This document shows, one piece after another, positions 24,750 through 33,934 of a stretch of DNA of 43,900 nucleotides. Origin of the DNA: Clostridium sp. CAG:448 (GTDB lineage: Bacteria; Bacillota; Clostridia; Oscillospirales; CAG-272); the NCBI GenBank assembly GCA_000433415.1, contig FR890455.1, forward strand, positions 1-43,900. The letters are read 5' to 3'. The notes under the pieces are model-generated. The model had not been told where the DNA came from and did no database searches. It saw nothing but the letters and a program-made list of their open reading frames with translations. The position numbers and the translations under genes are program-made. The first letter of the stretch is position 1, and every line of letters starts with the position of its first letter.

Positions 24750-26915
24750 ATGAAAAAACTGACCGCAATATTTTGTGTCGTCTTCGTTGCGCTCTTGCTC
24801 CTGACGGCGTTTCCGCTCCGTGCCAGTGCCGGCTCGGCATATCAGACTTATACATACTCCATTGACGGCTATGCCCTGTATTCGCCGGATGCGTATACGG
24901 CTGTAACCACTGTGGACTCGGAGTATATGGGATTGCTGGATAAGTCATTGTTCGCAAATCCTGTTGCGATTGATAATCCCGGCGATATGGTTACGGATGA
25001 CGACGGCAATGTTTACATCGCCGATACCGGTAATAACCGGATCGTTGTTTTGGACCGTTACTATAAGGTGCGTTTTGTAATTACCGAATTCCGGAACGAT
25101 CAGGGCGTTGCGGATGCACTGACGGCGCCGCAGGGTGTGTTCGTCACCGACGAAAACATTTGGGTTTGCGACTCAGGTGCCAACCGGATCGTGGCATTCG
25201 ACCGGGACGGTAACTTTGACCGCCTTGTCGAGGAACCGGAAAGTGAATTGTTTGAATCCGATTCCGTTTATAAGCCGGTTGCGATGGCAGTCGACCAATA
25301 CGGCAGACTGTATGTCGTTTCTTCTACGACTTATCAGGGAATCATTGTCATGACCAATGACGGTGAGTTTAACGGTTTTATCGGTACACAGGCAGTGGCG
25401 CTTTCCGCTTGGGAAATCCTTTGGCGTCGTTTCCAAACCGACGCGCAGAAGGAATATGCCGATGAAGTTGTCGCAACCGAGTTCAATAACATTACGATCA
25501 ACAAAGACGGTTTCATTTATGTAACCACCTCTTCCATTAAGGATTCCTCTGTAGAGAGTGCAATCAAGGGAAAAGATAAGAAGGGTACATACATGCCGGT
25601 CAAGATGCTGAATGCCAACGGCGATGAAATCATGCGCCGGAACGGCTTCTGGGCTCCTGCCGGAGAGATTGACTATGCTACGGAATCCACTGCGGAAATC
25701 CGCGGCGTATCCACAATCATTGACGTTGCTGTCGGTGAAGAAGGCACGTGGTCCATCATTGACGAAAAGAGAAACCGTGTTTATACCTACGATTTTGACG
25801 GAAACCTGCTTTACGCTTTCGGCGACAGCGGCACCATGTTGGGCGGTCTTGCCAGTGTGGAGGCAATCACGTATCAGGGCGATACCATGCTGATACTGGA
25901 TAAGACCAACGACAACATTACGGTGTTCAACCGTACCGAGTACGGTGATATTCTGATTCAGGCATTGGCGGCAGAAAACACACAGGATTACGATCTTGCC
26001 ATCAACCTGTGGACGGAAGTTCTGAAGCGTAACAACAACTTCGATGCGGCATACGTCGGTATCGGAGATGCGATGTACCGGAACGGACAGTATCAGGAAT
26101 CGCTTGCCTACTATGAGGCTGCGTATGAAACGACCGGCTGGTCCAAGTCCTATAAGGAAATCCGTACAGAGTGGATGTCAACCTACTTCTTGCTGTTCGT
26201 TGTCATCATTGTTGCCGTCATTGTTGGTGTGGTTCTCTTGTTCAAGACAATGGGAAAGATCAACAAGAAAGCAACTCACAACGGCAGAGCCCGCAAAACC
26301 TACGGACAGGAAGTTGCGTATGCGTTCCACGTTATCGCACATCCGTTTGACGGTTTTTGGGATCTGAAGCATGAGCACAGAGGTTCTGTGCGCGGTGCAC
26401 TGACCATTATTGCCGTTACCGTTCTTGTGTTCTTCTATCAGGCAATCGGTTCCGGTTATCTGGTCAATCCGTATGGTGGTTACACTACGATTTTCACGCA
26501 GTTGCTTGCTGTCCTGGTTCCTCTGTTCCTGTTCGTTGTGGCAAACTGGTGTCTGACCACCTTGTTTGACGGCGAAGGTAGCTTTAAGGATGTGTTCATC
26601 GCGGCAGGATACAGCCTGACACCGATCCCGCTGTTGGTTCTTCCTGCGACCATCTACTCCAACTTTGCAATCAGCACCGAGGTGGATATCATTTCCTTTG
26701 TGGGAACCTTGGCGTTTATCTGGATGGGAATTCTCCTGTTCTTCGGTACGCAGGTTACGCATGACTACGGTATCGGCGGAAATGTCCTTGCCATTCTGGG
26801 AACCGCTGTGGGTATGATCTTTATCATGTTCTTTGCAATTCTGTTTTCCACGCTTGTCGCAAAGCTGGTCAGCCTTGTGACCAACATTGTGGTGGAGTTG
26901 CAGTACAGAATGTAA
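24750..26915 (+). CDS. Secreted NHL beta-propeller / TPR protein anchored by a C-terminal Yip1 domain
   Basis: 721 residues with an unusual order of parts. A signal peptide (residues 1-26) is followed by NHL-type propeller repeats at about 70-400, for example DDDGNVYIADTGNNRIVVLD and APQGVFVTDENIWVCDSGANR. TPR-like helices lie at about 405-473 (LAINLWTEVLKRNNNFDAAY, ESLAYYEAAYETTGW). One TM follows at about 477-500. A Yip1-like domain with about five TM segments occupies 540-720 (PFDGFWDLKHEHRGSV at its start). The propeller and TPRs would be outside the cell. It lies in the middle of the transporter operon, 16 nt after MalG, with a GGGAGGGAA ribosome binding site. The role is unknown; a scaffold or ligand sensor for the transporter is a reasonable guess. 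Confidence 0.85.
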   Translation: MKKLTAIFCVVFVALLLLTAFPLRASAGSAYQTYTYSIDGYALYSPDAYTAVTTVDSEYMGLLDKSLFANPVAIDNPGDMVTDDDGNVYIADTGNNRIVVLDRYYKVRFVITEFRNDQGVADALTAPQGVFVTDENIWVCDSGANRIVAFDRDGNFDRLVEEPESELFESDSVYKPVAMAVDQYGRLYVVSSTTYQGIIVMTNDGEFNGFIGTQAVALSAWEILWRRFQTDAQKEYADEVVATEFNNITINKDGFIYVTTSSIKDSSVESAIKGKDKKGTYMPVKMLNANGDEIMRRNGFWAPAGEIDYATESTAEIRGVSTIIDVAVGEEGTWSIIDEKRNRVYTYDFDGNLLYAFGDSGTMLGGLASVEAITYQGDTMLILDKTNDNITVFNRTEYGDILIQALAAENTQDYDLAINLWTEVLKRNNNFDAAYVGIGDAMYRNGQYQESLAYYEAAYETTGWSKSYKEIRTEWMSTYFLLFVVIIVAVIVGVVLLFKTMGKINKKATHNGRARKTYGQEVAYAFHVIAHPFDGFWDLKHEHRGSVRGALTIIAVTVLVFFYQAIGSGYLVNPYGGYTTIFTQLLAVLVPLFLFVVANWCLTTLFDGEGSFKDVFIAAGYSLTPIPLLVLPATIYSNFAISTEVDIISFVGTLAFIWMGILLFFGTQVTHDYGIGGNVLAILGTAVGMIFIMFFAILFSTLVAKLVSLVTNIVVELQYRM

Positions 26916-26936
26916 CTTAGAGGAGAGGAGAAAAAA

Positions 26937-29900
26937 ATGAAATCAGGTTACAGAATAATTTCAATGTTCTTGACTCTTTTGTTACTGTTCGGCGCACTGG
27001 AGTGTCTGGTGATTACGACGTATGCGGATGAGGAAACGACAACGGACGGCGGAACCACCGGCGGAGACGAGGATACGGTTACAACGGTTGACTATACCGT
27101 TACTCCCTATGTTTCCGAAGCAGACAAACTGGCAACCATGACGCATTATCCGCATGCGGATAAAAAGGTAAAGAGCGAAAACGGTAAGACCTATAGCTAT
27201 CAGCTTTACGTGGATGAATATTCCGGTGAGGTTGCGGAGGTCTACTGCGACGAGAATGGGAACATTATCGATACGCTGTTTACCAACCCGTACGATGTAG
27301 GTGTGTCCACCGCGTCCACCTCCATCAAACAGCAGATCCTGTCGCAGATCACCGTAAAATATACGGATAACGATAACGACAAGTACTTCTACAGCTATGA
27401 GCAGGCTGCAATGCGCAACCAGATCAAGGTGAAGAAGATCAAAAACGGTATCCGCGTGGAATATACCATCGGACGTGAGGAAGCACGTTTGCTGCTCCCC
27501 AGACTGATTACCAATGAGCGTTTTGAAACGATGATTCTGGCGCCGATGCGTGAGGCACTGGGCGAGAATTCCTTCATGTACAAGAAATTCACTGCATACT
27601 ATCTGGAAAAGAATCTGGATAAGATTACTTCCCAGCGTGCAAGAGAAGAAATGATCGCAGTGTTTCCGATCGTGGAGAAGTACGCCGTTTGGGTCTTTGA
27701 CCCGACTGCATCCGACGCCGAGAAGAACCTTTGTGAGGAATTGATCAAGGCGAACTGCCCGGATTATTCCTACGAGGAATTGGACACCGACCATGAAATG
27801 ACGCAGTATCAGGGTGAAGAAGATAATCCACCGCTGTTTAAGATGGCGTTGGAGTATACGCTGGATGCCAACGGTATGACTGTTCGTTTGCCTGCAAACG
27901 GTATCCGGTTCAATGAGTCCCTGTATCAGTTGACCTATGTGGAGGTTCTTCCTTACATGGGAGCGGGCAATAACCTGTATAACGGGTATACGATGTACCC
28001 GGACGGTTCAGGCGCGCTGTTCGCATTTGCCGATCCGTCTCTGAAAACCAAAATTTCGGTTACAGGTAAGGTTTACGGATCCGACTACGCTTACCATACC
28101 ATTTCCGGTACCTATCAGCAGGCGATCCGCTATCCGGTGTACGGTATTCAGGAGGATACGACCTATGTGAACCTGGAGCAGGAGGATGGTACAAGTACCA
28201 TTATTTCCGGTTCTGTGGTGAAGAAAATGGAAGACATGACAACCGTTCCAGATGCGTTGCGCGCGTATAAGCAGCTTTTGAACGCAAGTGCCAATGCAAC
28301 GGGAGATTCGCAGGTCACACGGACTGATATTACCAAGAGCCGCGCATTCCTCGCCATCATTGAAGAAGGAGATGCTTTGGCATCAATCTCTACATACACG
28401 GACGCAACCGAGAGCGAATATAGCGCAATGCGGATGCAGTTCAATCCCCGCCCGAAGGACTCCTACAACATTCAGGATTCCATCTCGGTTGGTTCCAACT
28501 CTACTTGGACCGTGGTCAGTAACCGAAAGTATGTCGGAAACTACAAGATCCGTTATGTCCTGTGTACAGATGAGAAAACCGCCAAGGCGGAGAATCTGGA
28601 TAAGTACTATGACGCAAGCTGGTTTGGCATGGCAGTCGCGTACCGGGATTACCTGGAGCGCGAAGGTGCTCTGACCCGTTTGACCGCGGAGGATATTGAA
28701 GACGATATTCCGCTGTACATCGAATCGTTCGGTACGCTGGAAACGACCGAGAAAATCCTGTCCGTCCCGGTCAATGTAATGACCCCTCTGACGACCTTTG
28801 AGAATGTCAAAACCATGTATGACGAATTGAGCAAAGCCGGTATCAAGAATATCAATTTCAAGCTGACCGGTTTTGCAAATGGCGGTATGTACTCCAATGT
28901 GCCGTACGATCTGAAGTTTGAGAATTCGGTAGGCGGCAACAAGGGATTCCAGGAACTCTTGGATTACGCAAAAGAAGTATCCGAGCAGACCGGAAAGCAC
29001 CTGGGCATTTATCCTGATTTTGATTTTGCATACGTTGTGAATGACACATTGTTTGATGCCACCGTGCTCAAACTGCATGCGTCAAAGACCATTGACGACC
29101 GTTATGCAAGTAAAAAATACTATGTTGCAACCAAGCAGAAGTATCAGGGCAGATACGAAATGGTGCTCTCGCCGGCGTATATGAGCCACTTCTACAAGCA
29201 CTTGATTGCAAATTATCTGGGTAATTTCAACAATGTAACCGGTATTTCCGTTGGTTCGCTTGGTTCCGCTCTGAACTCTGACTTTGATGAGGATGAGCCT
29301 TACAACCGCGAGGACGCAAAGGAATTCACAATCAGCGCCTTTGAGTATCTGAATAAGGCGGGACTGAGTGTGATGACCGAAGGCGGCAACTCCTATACCT
29401 GGAAATATGCGGATCATATCCTGGGAATTTCCCTGGATTCCAGCCGTTATAACAAGGCAAGTTGCTCCATTCCGTTTGTCGGTGTCATTCTGCACGGTTA
29501 CAAACAGTTCTCCGACGATCCGCTCAACATGGAGGGCGATATCCAGTACGCCATGTTGAAGATTCTGGAAAACGGAGCTTCTCCGTATTTCACACTTTCC
29601 TATCAGAACACACAGAAGCTCAAGGACTTCACCTATCTGAGCAACTACTATTCCGTGCGTTATGATATCTGGAAAGAGGATATGATTGACAAGTACAACG
29701 AGCTGAACGCTGTGTTGCGGGATGTACAGCTCAATCTGATCACCAAGCACGAATTTATCAACGGTACCCGTGTACCTGACGTAGATGAATTGGAATCGGA
29801 TATCGACCAGGCGATGAGCGAATATCGCGAAAGAGAACTCGCCGAAGTTGAGGAAGCGGAAAAGCTGCTCCTGCAGAAGGTGGGTAATGCCCGTAAGAAG

Positions 29901-31670
29901 ATCAGAGAGGTAGAAGATGCCCTCGCAAAGGCAGTGACAGCGACAGGTTCCGCAAGAAACAATGCGCAGGTCAACAAGTTTACGGTCGATGACAAGATGG
30001 CAAATTACAAGTCTGCCATTCTTGAGTATGTCGATGCGGTTGCAAAGGGTTGGGATAAACTGGCGGATTCCACGGATGAGACAGACGCGGCAAATTATCA
30101 GGCGTATGTCAACACCACAAAATCCGTTACCAAGGAACGCTACCGTCTGATCGTCGCTTTGGCACAGGTCGGAAACTATGCGAAGATTGCTGAGGATTCC
30201 ATGAATTCCGTTATTGAGCTTTTGGATGTCAGCCGTCAGGCAGTCGAGGATGTCAAGAACGGTGTCAAGGATATTGAGGACGAAGCAGTTAAACAGACAA
30301 TCATCAGTGATTCCGAGCGCCTGTACAATCTGTCTGCACTGTACCTGAACGGTCTTGCAAACGGAGAAAAGGGCTACTATGAGGTGAAGGCACGCTACCA
30401 GGATGCATACTTTGATCAGTTGCTTGCCGACGGCACCAGACTTTATGATCTGAATGCGGAGTATGAAAAGGTTGTGCAGTATATGACTGCGGTTGCCGCA
30501 TTGGATAGTCTTCTGAGCGCAAAGAAGAATTTGACTGCTGCTCTTGCTGCAATTGAAAAGGCAACGGCTTTGGTGGAAACCCGCCGGAAGGCAGTTGACG
30601 AGGCGGCAGATGATGCAGCCAAAGAGAAAGCGGAAGCCGCACTGCAGACTGCAAAAGAAGATCTTGCAACGCAGGAAAGCAACCGCGACGCACTGAATGT
30701 GCTGATTGAAAAGCTGATTGCGGCCGGTACCGAGGCGGGTTACGATCTGGATGCCATCGAAAAGGCAGAAGACCTGAAGATCAAAGCAGACGTACCGTAT
30801 GTGTACACCACTTCAAACAGTGAAGCTCTGCGTCAGTATGTTGTATACAGCTTGGGCAGTAAACTGAATGCCGAGTTGGGTATTGCAGGCGAGATCAACG
30901 CTTATGCCGAAAAATATGTACTTGCAGAGGCTTACATTGCCGCAAAGAAAGCTTACGATACGGCTGTTAAGGATGAGGCAAAGGCAAAGCAGGCATATGA
31001 GAAGGATCAGACCGATGCACTGAAGGCTGCTTACGAAGCTGCACAGAAGGTAAAGGCTGATTGCAAGGCGGTGATGGATGCATACCTTGCAAAGGATGCG
31101 GCGCTTGAAAAGGTCACCAATGTAAATCAGTACGTAACCGTAGGCGACTATGTGAAGTTTGTCTATGAACAGAGCAACCTCTCCTATGCGTTGATCAGTG
31201 CACGAAACAAACTCAAAAAGGAAATCGCCGATCAGCTCGGAACTGACTTCACAGAGGAATCCCTTAATATTCCTGCCAAGGTGCAGGCAACCGACTTCTT
31301 CAGCTTTACTTATTGCATCACGGAAAATAAGGAATTGGCAGCCAAGGCGTTTGAAGAAAGCGTACAGGGCGTACTTGATTTCTGTTCCAGTGTGGAACTC
31401 CCTGCCGAGTACACGGTTACACGCAAGGACATCACTGACAGAATGTCAAACAACAATTCCGGTACAAAAGAAGAAGAAACCAAGACTGACTTTGATAAGT
31501 ACGCGACCAGCGGCAATAAGATTGTTGCCGTGACGTACGGTAATGATGATGGCAGTGTCAAGAAGGTCATCATTATCAACTACAACAACTTCGCGGTAAA
31601 GGTAGAGTACAATGGCAAGCTGTACACCATTGCGAAATTCGGTTATGAGATTATTCTCGGCAATCATTGA
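26937..31670 (+). CDS. Very large secreted protein resembling the DUF5696 family, with helical insert
   Basis: 1577 residues with a signal peptide (about 1-31) ending TTYADEE. N-terminal beta-rich and linker parts lead to a likely TIM-barrel-like region at about 590-930, with strands such as GIKNINFKLTGFANGG, KHLGIYPDFDFAY, GNFNNVTGISVGSLGS and AGLSVMTEGGNSYTWKYAD. From memory this resembles DUF5696, a Firmicutes family often beside sugar ABC genes; a profile search should confirm. Residues about 945-1440 are Ala/Lys/Glu-rich and probably long coiled-coil or helical repeats. The final 50 residues form a beta module with VKKVIIINYNNFAVKVEYNG. There is no TM or sorting signal at the C-terminus. 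Glycosidase-like activity is possible but catalytic residues cannot be assigned. Confidence 0.8.
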   Translation: MKSGYRIISMFLTLLLLFGALECLVITTYADEETTTDGGTTGGDEDTVTTVDYTVTPYVSEADKLATMTHYPHADKKVKSENGKTYSYQLYVDEYSGEVAEVYCDENGNIIDTLFTNPYDVGVSTASTSIKQQILSQITVKYTDNDNDKYFYSYEQAAMRNQIKVKKIKNGIRVEYTIGREEARLLLPRLITNERFETMILAPMREALGENSFMYKKFTAYYLEKNLDKITSQRAREEMIAVFPIVEKYAVWVFDPTASDAEKNLCEELIKANCPDYSYEELDTDHEMTQYQGEEDNPPLFKMALEYTLDANGMTVRLPANGIRFNESLYQLTYVEVLPYMGAGNNLYNGYTMYPDGSGALFAFADPSLKTKISVTGKVYGSDYAYHTISGTYQQAIRYPVYGIQEDTTYVNLEQEDGTSTIISGSVVKKMEDMTTVPDALRAYKQLLNASANATGDSQVTRTDITKSRAFLAIIEEGDALASISTYTDATESEYSAMRMQFNPRPKDSYNIQDSISVGSNSTWTVVSNRKYVGNYKIRYVLCTDEKTAKAENLDKYYDASWFGMAVAYRDYLEREGALTRLTAEDIEDDIPLYIESFGTLETTEKILSVPVNVMTPLTTFENVKTMYDELSKAGIKNINFKLTGFANGGMYSNVPYDLKFENSVGGNKGFQELLDYAKEVSEQTGKHLGIYPDFDFAYVVNDTLFDATVLKLHASKTIDDRYASKKYYVATKQKYQGRYEMVLSPAYMSHFYKHLIANYLGNFNNVTGISVGSLGSALNSDFDEDEPYNREDAKEFTISAFEYLNKAGLSVMTEGGNSYTWKYADHILGISLDSSRYNKASCSIPFVGVILHGYKQFSDDPLNMEGDIQYAMLKILENGASPYFTLSYQNTQKLKDFTYLSNYYSVRYDIWKEDMIDKYNELNAVLRDVQLNLITKHEFINGTRVPDVDELESDIDQAMSEYRERELAEVEEAEKLLLQKVGNARKKIREVEDALAKAVTATGSARNNAQVNKFTVDDKMANYKSAILEYVDAVAKGWDKLADSTDETDAANYQAYVNTTKSVTKERYRLIVALAQVGNYAKIAEDSMNSVIELLDVSRQAVEDVKNGVKDIEDEAVKQTIISDSERLYNLSALYLNGLANGEKGYYEVKARYQDAYFDQLLADGTRLYDLNAEYEKVVQYMTAVAALDSLLSAKKNLTAALAAIEKATALVETRRKAVDEAADDAAKEKAEAALQTAKEDLATQESNRDALNVLIEKLIAAGTEAGYDLDAIEKAEDLKIKADVPYVYTTSNSEALRQYVVYSLGSKLNAELGIAGEINAYAEKYVLAEAYIAAKKAYDTAVKDEAKAKQAYEKDQTDALKAAYEAAQKVKADCKAVMDAYLAKDAALEKVTNVNQYVTVGDYVKFVYEQSNLSYALISARNKLKKEIADQLGTDFTEESLNIPAKVQATDFFSFTYCITENKELAAKAFEESVQGVLDFCSSVELPAEYTVTRKDITDRMSNNNSGTKEEETKTDFDKYATSGNKIVAVTYGNDDGSVKKVIIINYNNFAVKVEYNGKLYTIAKFGYEIILGNH

Positions 31671-31684
31671 TGGGAGGTGTGAAG

Positions 31685-32674
31685 ATGACAAACCAAGCAA
31701 AAGCACAAACAACAGTGACTCCCGGCAAGACGGCACCGAAAAAGCGTAAGATTGCCTCTTTGGACAAACGAAAAGCACGGATGGGGTGGGTATTCGTCCT
31801 GCCCTTCGTGATCGGATTTGTCTGCGTTTATCTGCCGATTATCTTTGAGTCCATTCAACTCAGTTTTTACAAAATTTCCATTGTGGGTGCCGGCGGCGGC
31901 TTTGAAAAAGAGTTCGTTGGCTGGGACAACTACAGTTGGGCACTCGGAACCGACCCGGACTTCGTCCGCACGTTGGTGGAGGGTCTGAAGGAACTGGCAT
32001 TCGATATTCCCGCGATCATCATTTTCTCCCTGTTCATGGCAGTGTTGCTGAACCAGAAAATGATCGGACGTGCGGCATTTCGTGCAATCTTCTTCATCCC
32101 GGTTATTCTTTCCACCGGTATCATGGAGTCCATTGACGCACAGAACATTCTGTCCAGTTACATGGATTCTACCTCCGGTATCGACGACGGTTCGGGAACC
32201 AGCGCGGCGACAGAAATCGTTTCGGCGATCGATATTGAGCGGCTGTTCTCAAACATGAAGGTCGGAGAAGGCATGGTTGAATACGTTGTAAACATGATCA
32301 ACGATATTTACGACATTGTTAACCGTTCCGGCGTACAGATGCTGATCTTCCTTGCCGGCTTGCAGTCTATCTCCCCTGCCATTTATGAGGCGTGCAAGAT
32401 TGACGGCGCAACCTCGTGGGAAACCTTCTGGAAGATTACATTCCCGATGATCAGCCCGATGATTCTTGTAAACGGTATTTATACCATTATCGACTCCTTT
32501 ACGACCGATTCCAATACAGTTATGACCTACATTGCGTCTGTGTATAAACAGAACGACGGTGACGTCCGCAGTTCTGCAATGGCGTGGATGTACTTCCTGA
32601 TTGTCATTGCCATCATCGCCGTAGTCGGAGCAATCTTCTCTGCATTTGTCTTCTATCAGAGAAGGGAATCTTAA
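31685..32674 (+). CDS. Sugar ABC transporter permease, MalF/UgpA type (pair 2)
   Basis: 329 residues. ATG 31685 is preferred because GGGAGG precedes it; ATGs at 31667/31670 overlap the upstream stop and the ribosome binding site. After a Lys-rich N-terminus, TM1 includes GWVFVLPFVIGFVCVYLP. The EAA loop is YEACKIDGATSWETFWKITF followed by PMISP. Compared with pair 1 there is an extra extracytoplasmic segment at about residues 150-205, with acidic, Ser/Gly-rich sequence (STSGIDDGSGTSAATEIVSA). That loop may contact a binding protein. It is followed by its MalG-type partner after 18 nt. Confidence 0.93.
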   Translation: MTNQAKAQTTVTPGKTAPKKRKIASLDKRKARMGWVFVLPFVIGFVCVYLPIIFESIQLSFYKISIVGAGGGFEKEFVGWDNYSWALGTDPDFVRTLVEGLKELAFDIPAIIIFSLFMAVLLNQKMIGRAAFRAIFFIPVILSTGIMESIDAQNILSSYMDSTSGIDDGSGTSAATEIVSAIDIERLFSNMKVGEGMVEYVVNMINDIYDIVNRSGVQMLIFLAGLQSISPAIYEACKIDGATSWETFWKITFPMISPMILVNGIYTIIDSFTTDSNTVMTYIASVYKQNDGDVRSSAMAWMYFLIVIAIIAVVGAIFSAFVFYQRRES

Positions 32675-32692
32675 AGAAAGGAGGAGCAGAAA

Positions 32693-33802
32693 ATGGAGAA
32701 AACAAATCAAGCGGTTGCCGCAAACGAAAGCGGCAGACCGATTATTAAAGAGTCAAAGCGTTCCATCAAGATGGACTTTGACCGCACACCGCTGAAGGAT
32801 CGGCTGAAGGCGAAATTCCTGAACATGTATTTTGTAACCAGAGTGATCTGGTACATCTTCCGCCTGGTTCTTCTGATCGGTATTTCCTATATCGTTCTGT
32901 ATCCCTTCTTTACAAAGATTGCCGGTTCCTTTATGGCACCGGAGGACTTCGTAGATGTAACGGTTCGTTTGATCCCGAAGCATTGGACGTTGGATATTTA
33001 CAAGGCGATTATCACAGAGCTGGATTATTTTGAGGCATTTCTGAATTCCTTCATTTTGTCCGGTATGGTCGCTTTGATGCAGACGTTTATCTGTTCTTTG
33101 ATCGGCTACGGCTTGGCAAAGTTCCGTTTCAAGGGAAATAAGCTGGTATTCATGCTCGTAATCCTGACCATGGTGGTCCCGCACCAGACCCTGCAGCTTT
33201 CCATGTTCATGAATTTCCGCTTCTTCGATGTGTTCGGCATTCTGTCCTTCCTGAGCGGAGGTGTGACAACCGGTATTGAGGGGTTGGATGGCATCCTCTC
33301 CAAGATCCATTTGCTGAATTTCCCGAACGGGTTGAATCTGACAAAGACTTATGCACCGTTGATTATTCTGTCCATGACCGGACTTGCATTTAAGAACGGT
33401 TTGTACGTCTTCATGATGCGTCAGTTCTTTACGGGAATTCCGGAATCTTTGGAGGAATCGGCATATATCGACGGATCGGGAACGTTCCGTACCTTCCTGA
33501 CCATCATTCTGCCGATGTCTATTCCGATGATGATTACGATTTTCCTGTTCGCTTTCTGTTGGCAGTGGACCGACGACTTCTACACGTCTTTGTTCTACAT
33601 CAACCAGCAGGTGAAATTGTTGACCGGCATTGTGGAGATCCCGCCGAGTCTGAAGTTGGATTATGCGGGCAAGTCGTTGTATGAAGCGGCGATTCGGAAT
33701 ACCTGCGGTATTATGATTATTCTGCCTTTGATTATCCTCTATATCTTCTGCCAGAACTTCCTGGTACAGGGTATTGAGCGTTCGGGTATCACCGGCGAAT
33801 AA
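32693..33802 (+). CDS. Sugar ABC transporter permease, MalG type (pair 2)
   Basis: 369 residues against about 280 normally. The ATG follows AAAGGAGGAG. It has an extended cytoplasmic N-terminus of about 50 residues, TM1 near WYIFRLVLLIGISYIVLYPF, and an extra segment near residues 180-215 (GGVTTGIEGLDGILSKIHLL) before TM4. The EAA loop is LEESAYIDGSGTFRTFLTII followed by LPMSIP. It is the last gene of the operon. The sequence is clearly diverged from the pair 1 MalG, so this is not a recent duplication. Confidence 0.93.
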   Translation: MEKTNQAVAANESGRPIIKESKRSIKMDFDRTPLKDRLKAKFLNMYFVTRVIWYIFRLVLLIGISYIVLYPFFTKIAGSFMAPEDFVDVTVRLIPKHWTLDIYKAIITELDYFEAFLNSFILSGMVALMQTFICSLIGYGLAKFRFKGNKLVFMLVILTMVVPHQTLQLSMFMNFRFFDVFGILSFLSGGVTTGIEGLDGILSKIHLLNFPNGLNLTKTYAPLIILSMTGLAFKNGLYVFMMRQFFTGIPESLEESAYIDGSGTFRTFLTIILPMSIPMMITIFLFAFCWQWTDDFYTSLFYINQQVKLLTGIVEIPPSLKLDYAGKSLYEAAIRNTCGIMIILPLIILYIFCQNFLVQGIERSGITGE

Positions 33803-33841
33803 TCCGATCGGCAGATGATCTTACAACAGGGATTGTGACAC

Positions 33842-33869
33842 ACATTCAAACAAACATTCAAACAAACAT
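33842..33869 (+). repeat. Short 12-bp tandem repeat after the operon
   Basis: ACATTCAAACAA occurs twice head to tail (33842-33853, 33854-33865), followed by a partial third copy. It lies between the last stop codon and the terminator. Confidence 0.6.
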
Positions 33870-33874
33870 AAAGG

Positions 33875-33906
33875 AAAGCCGTTATCCGTGGGATAGCGGC
33901 TTTCTC
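33875..33906 (+). terminator. Probable terminator of the glycan transporter operon
   Basis: AAAGCCGTTATCC (33875-33887) pairs with GGATAGCGGCTTT (33891-33903) with one wobble around a GTG loop, then CTC. The T-run is short, so some read-through into the acyltransferase gene is possible. Confidence 0.75.
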
Positions 33907-33934
33907 TGAGAAGGCGAAGTATTGCGGGAGAGAT

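Noticed and set aside
31685..33802. Second permease pair as a recent duplication of the first
   Set aside because: The two pairs differ in length, loop insertions and EAA-loop sequence, so they are old paralogues or independently acquired.
33842..33869. 12-bp tandem repeat as an attachment site or CRISPR-like repeat
   Set aside because: Only two full copies, no spacers, no integrase or cas gene in the window. It is more likely simple slippage.
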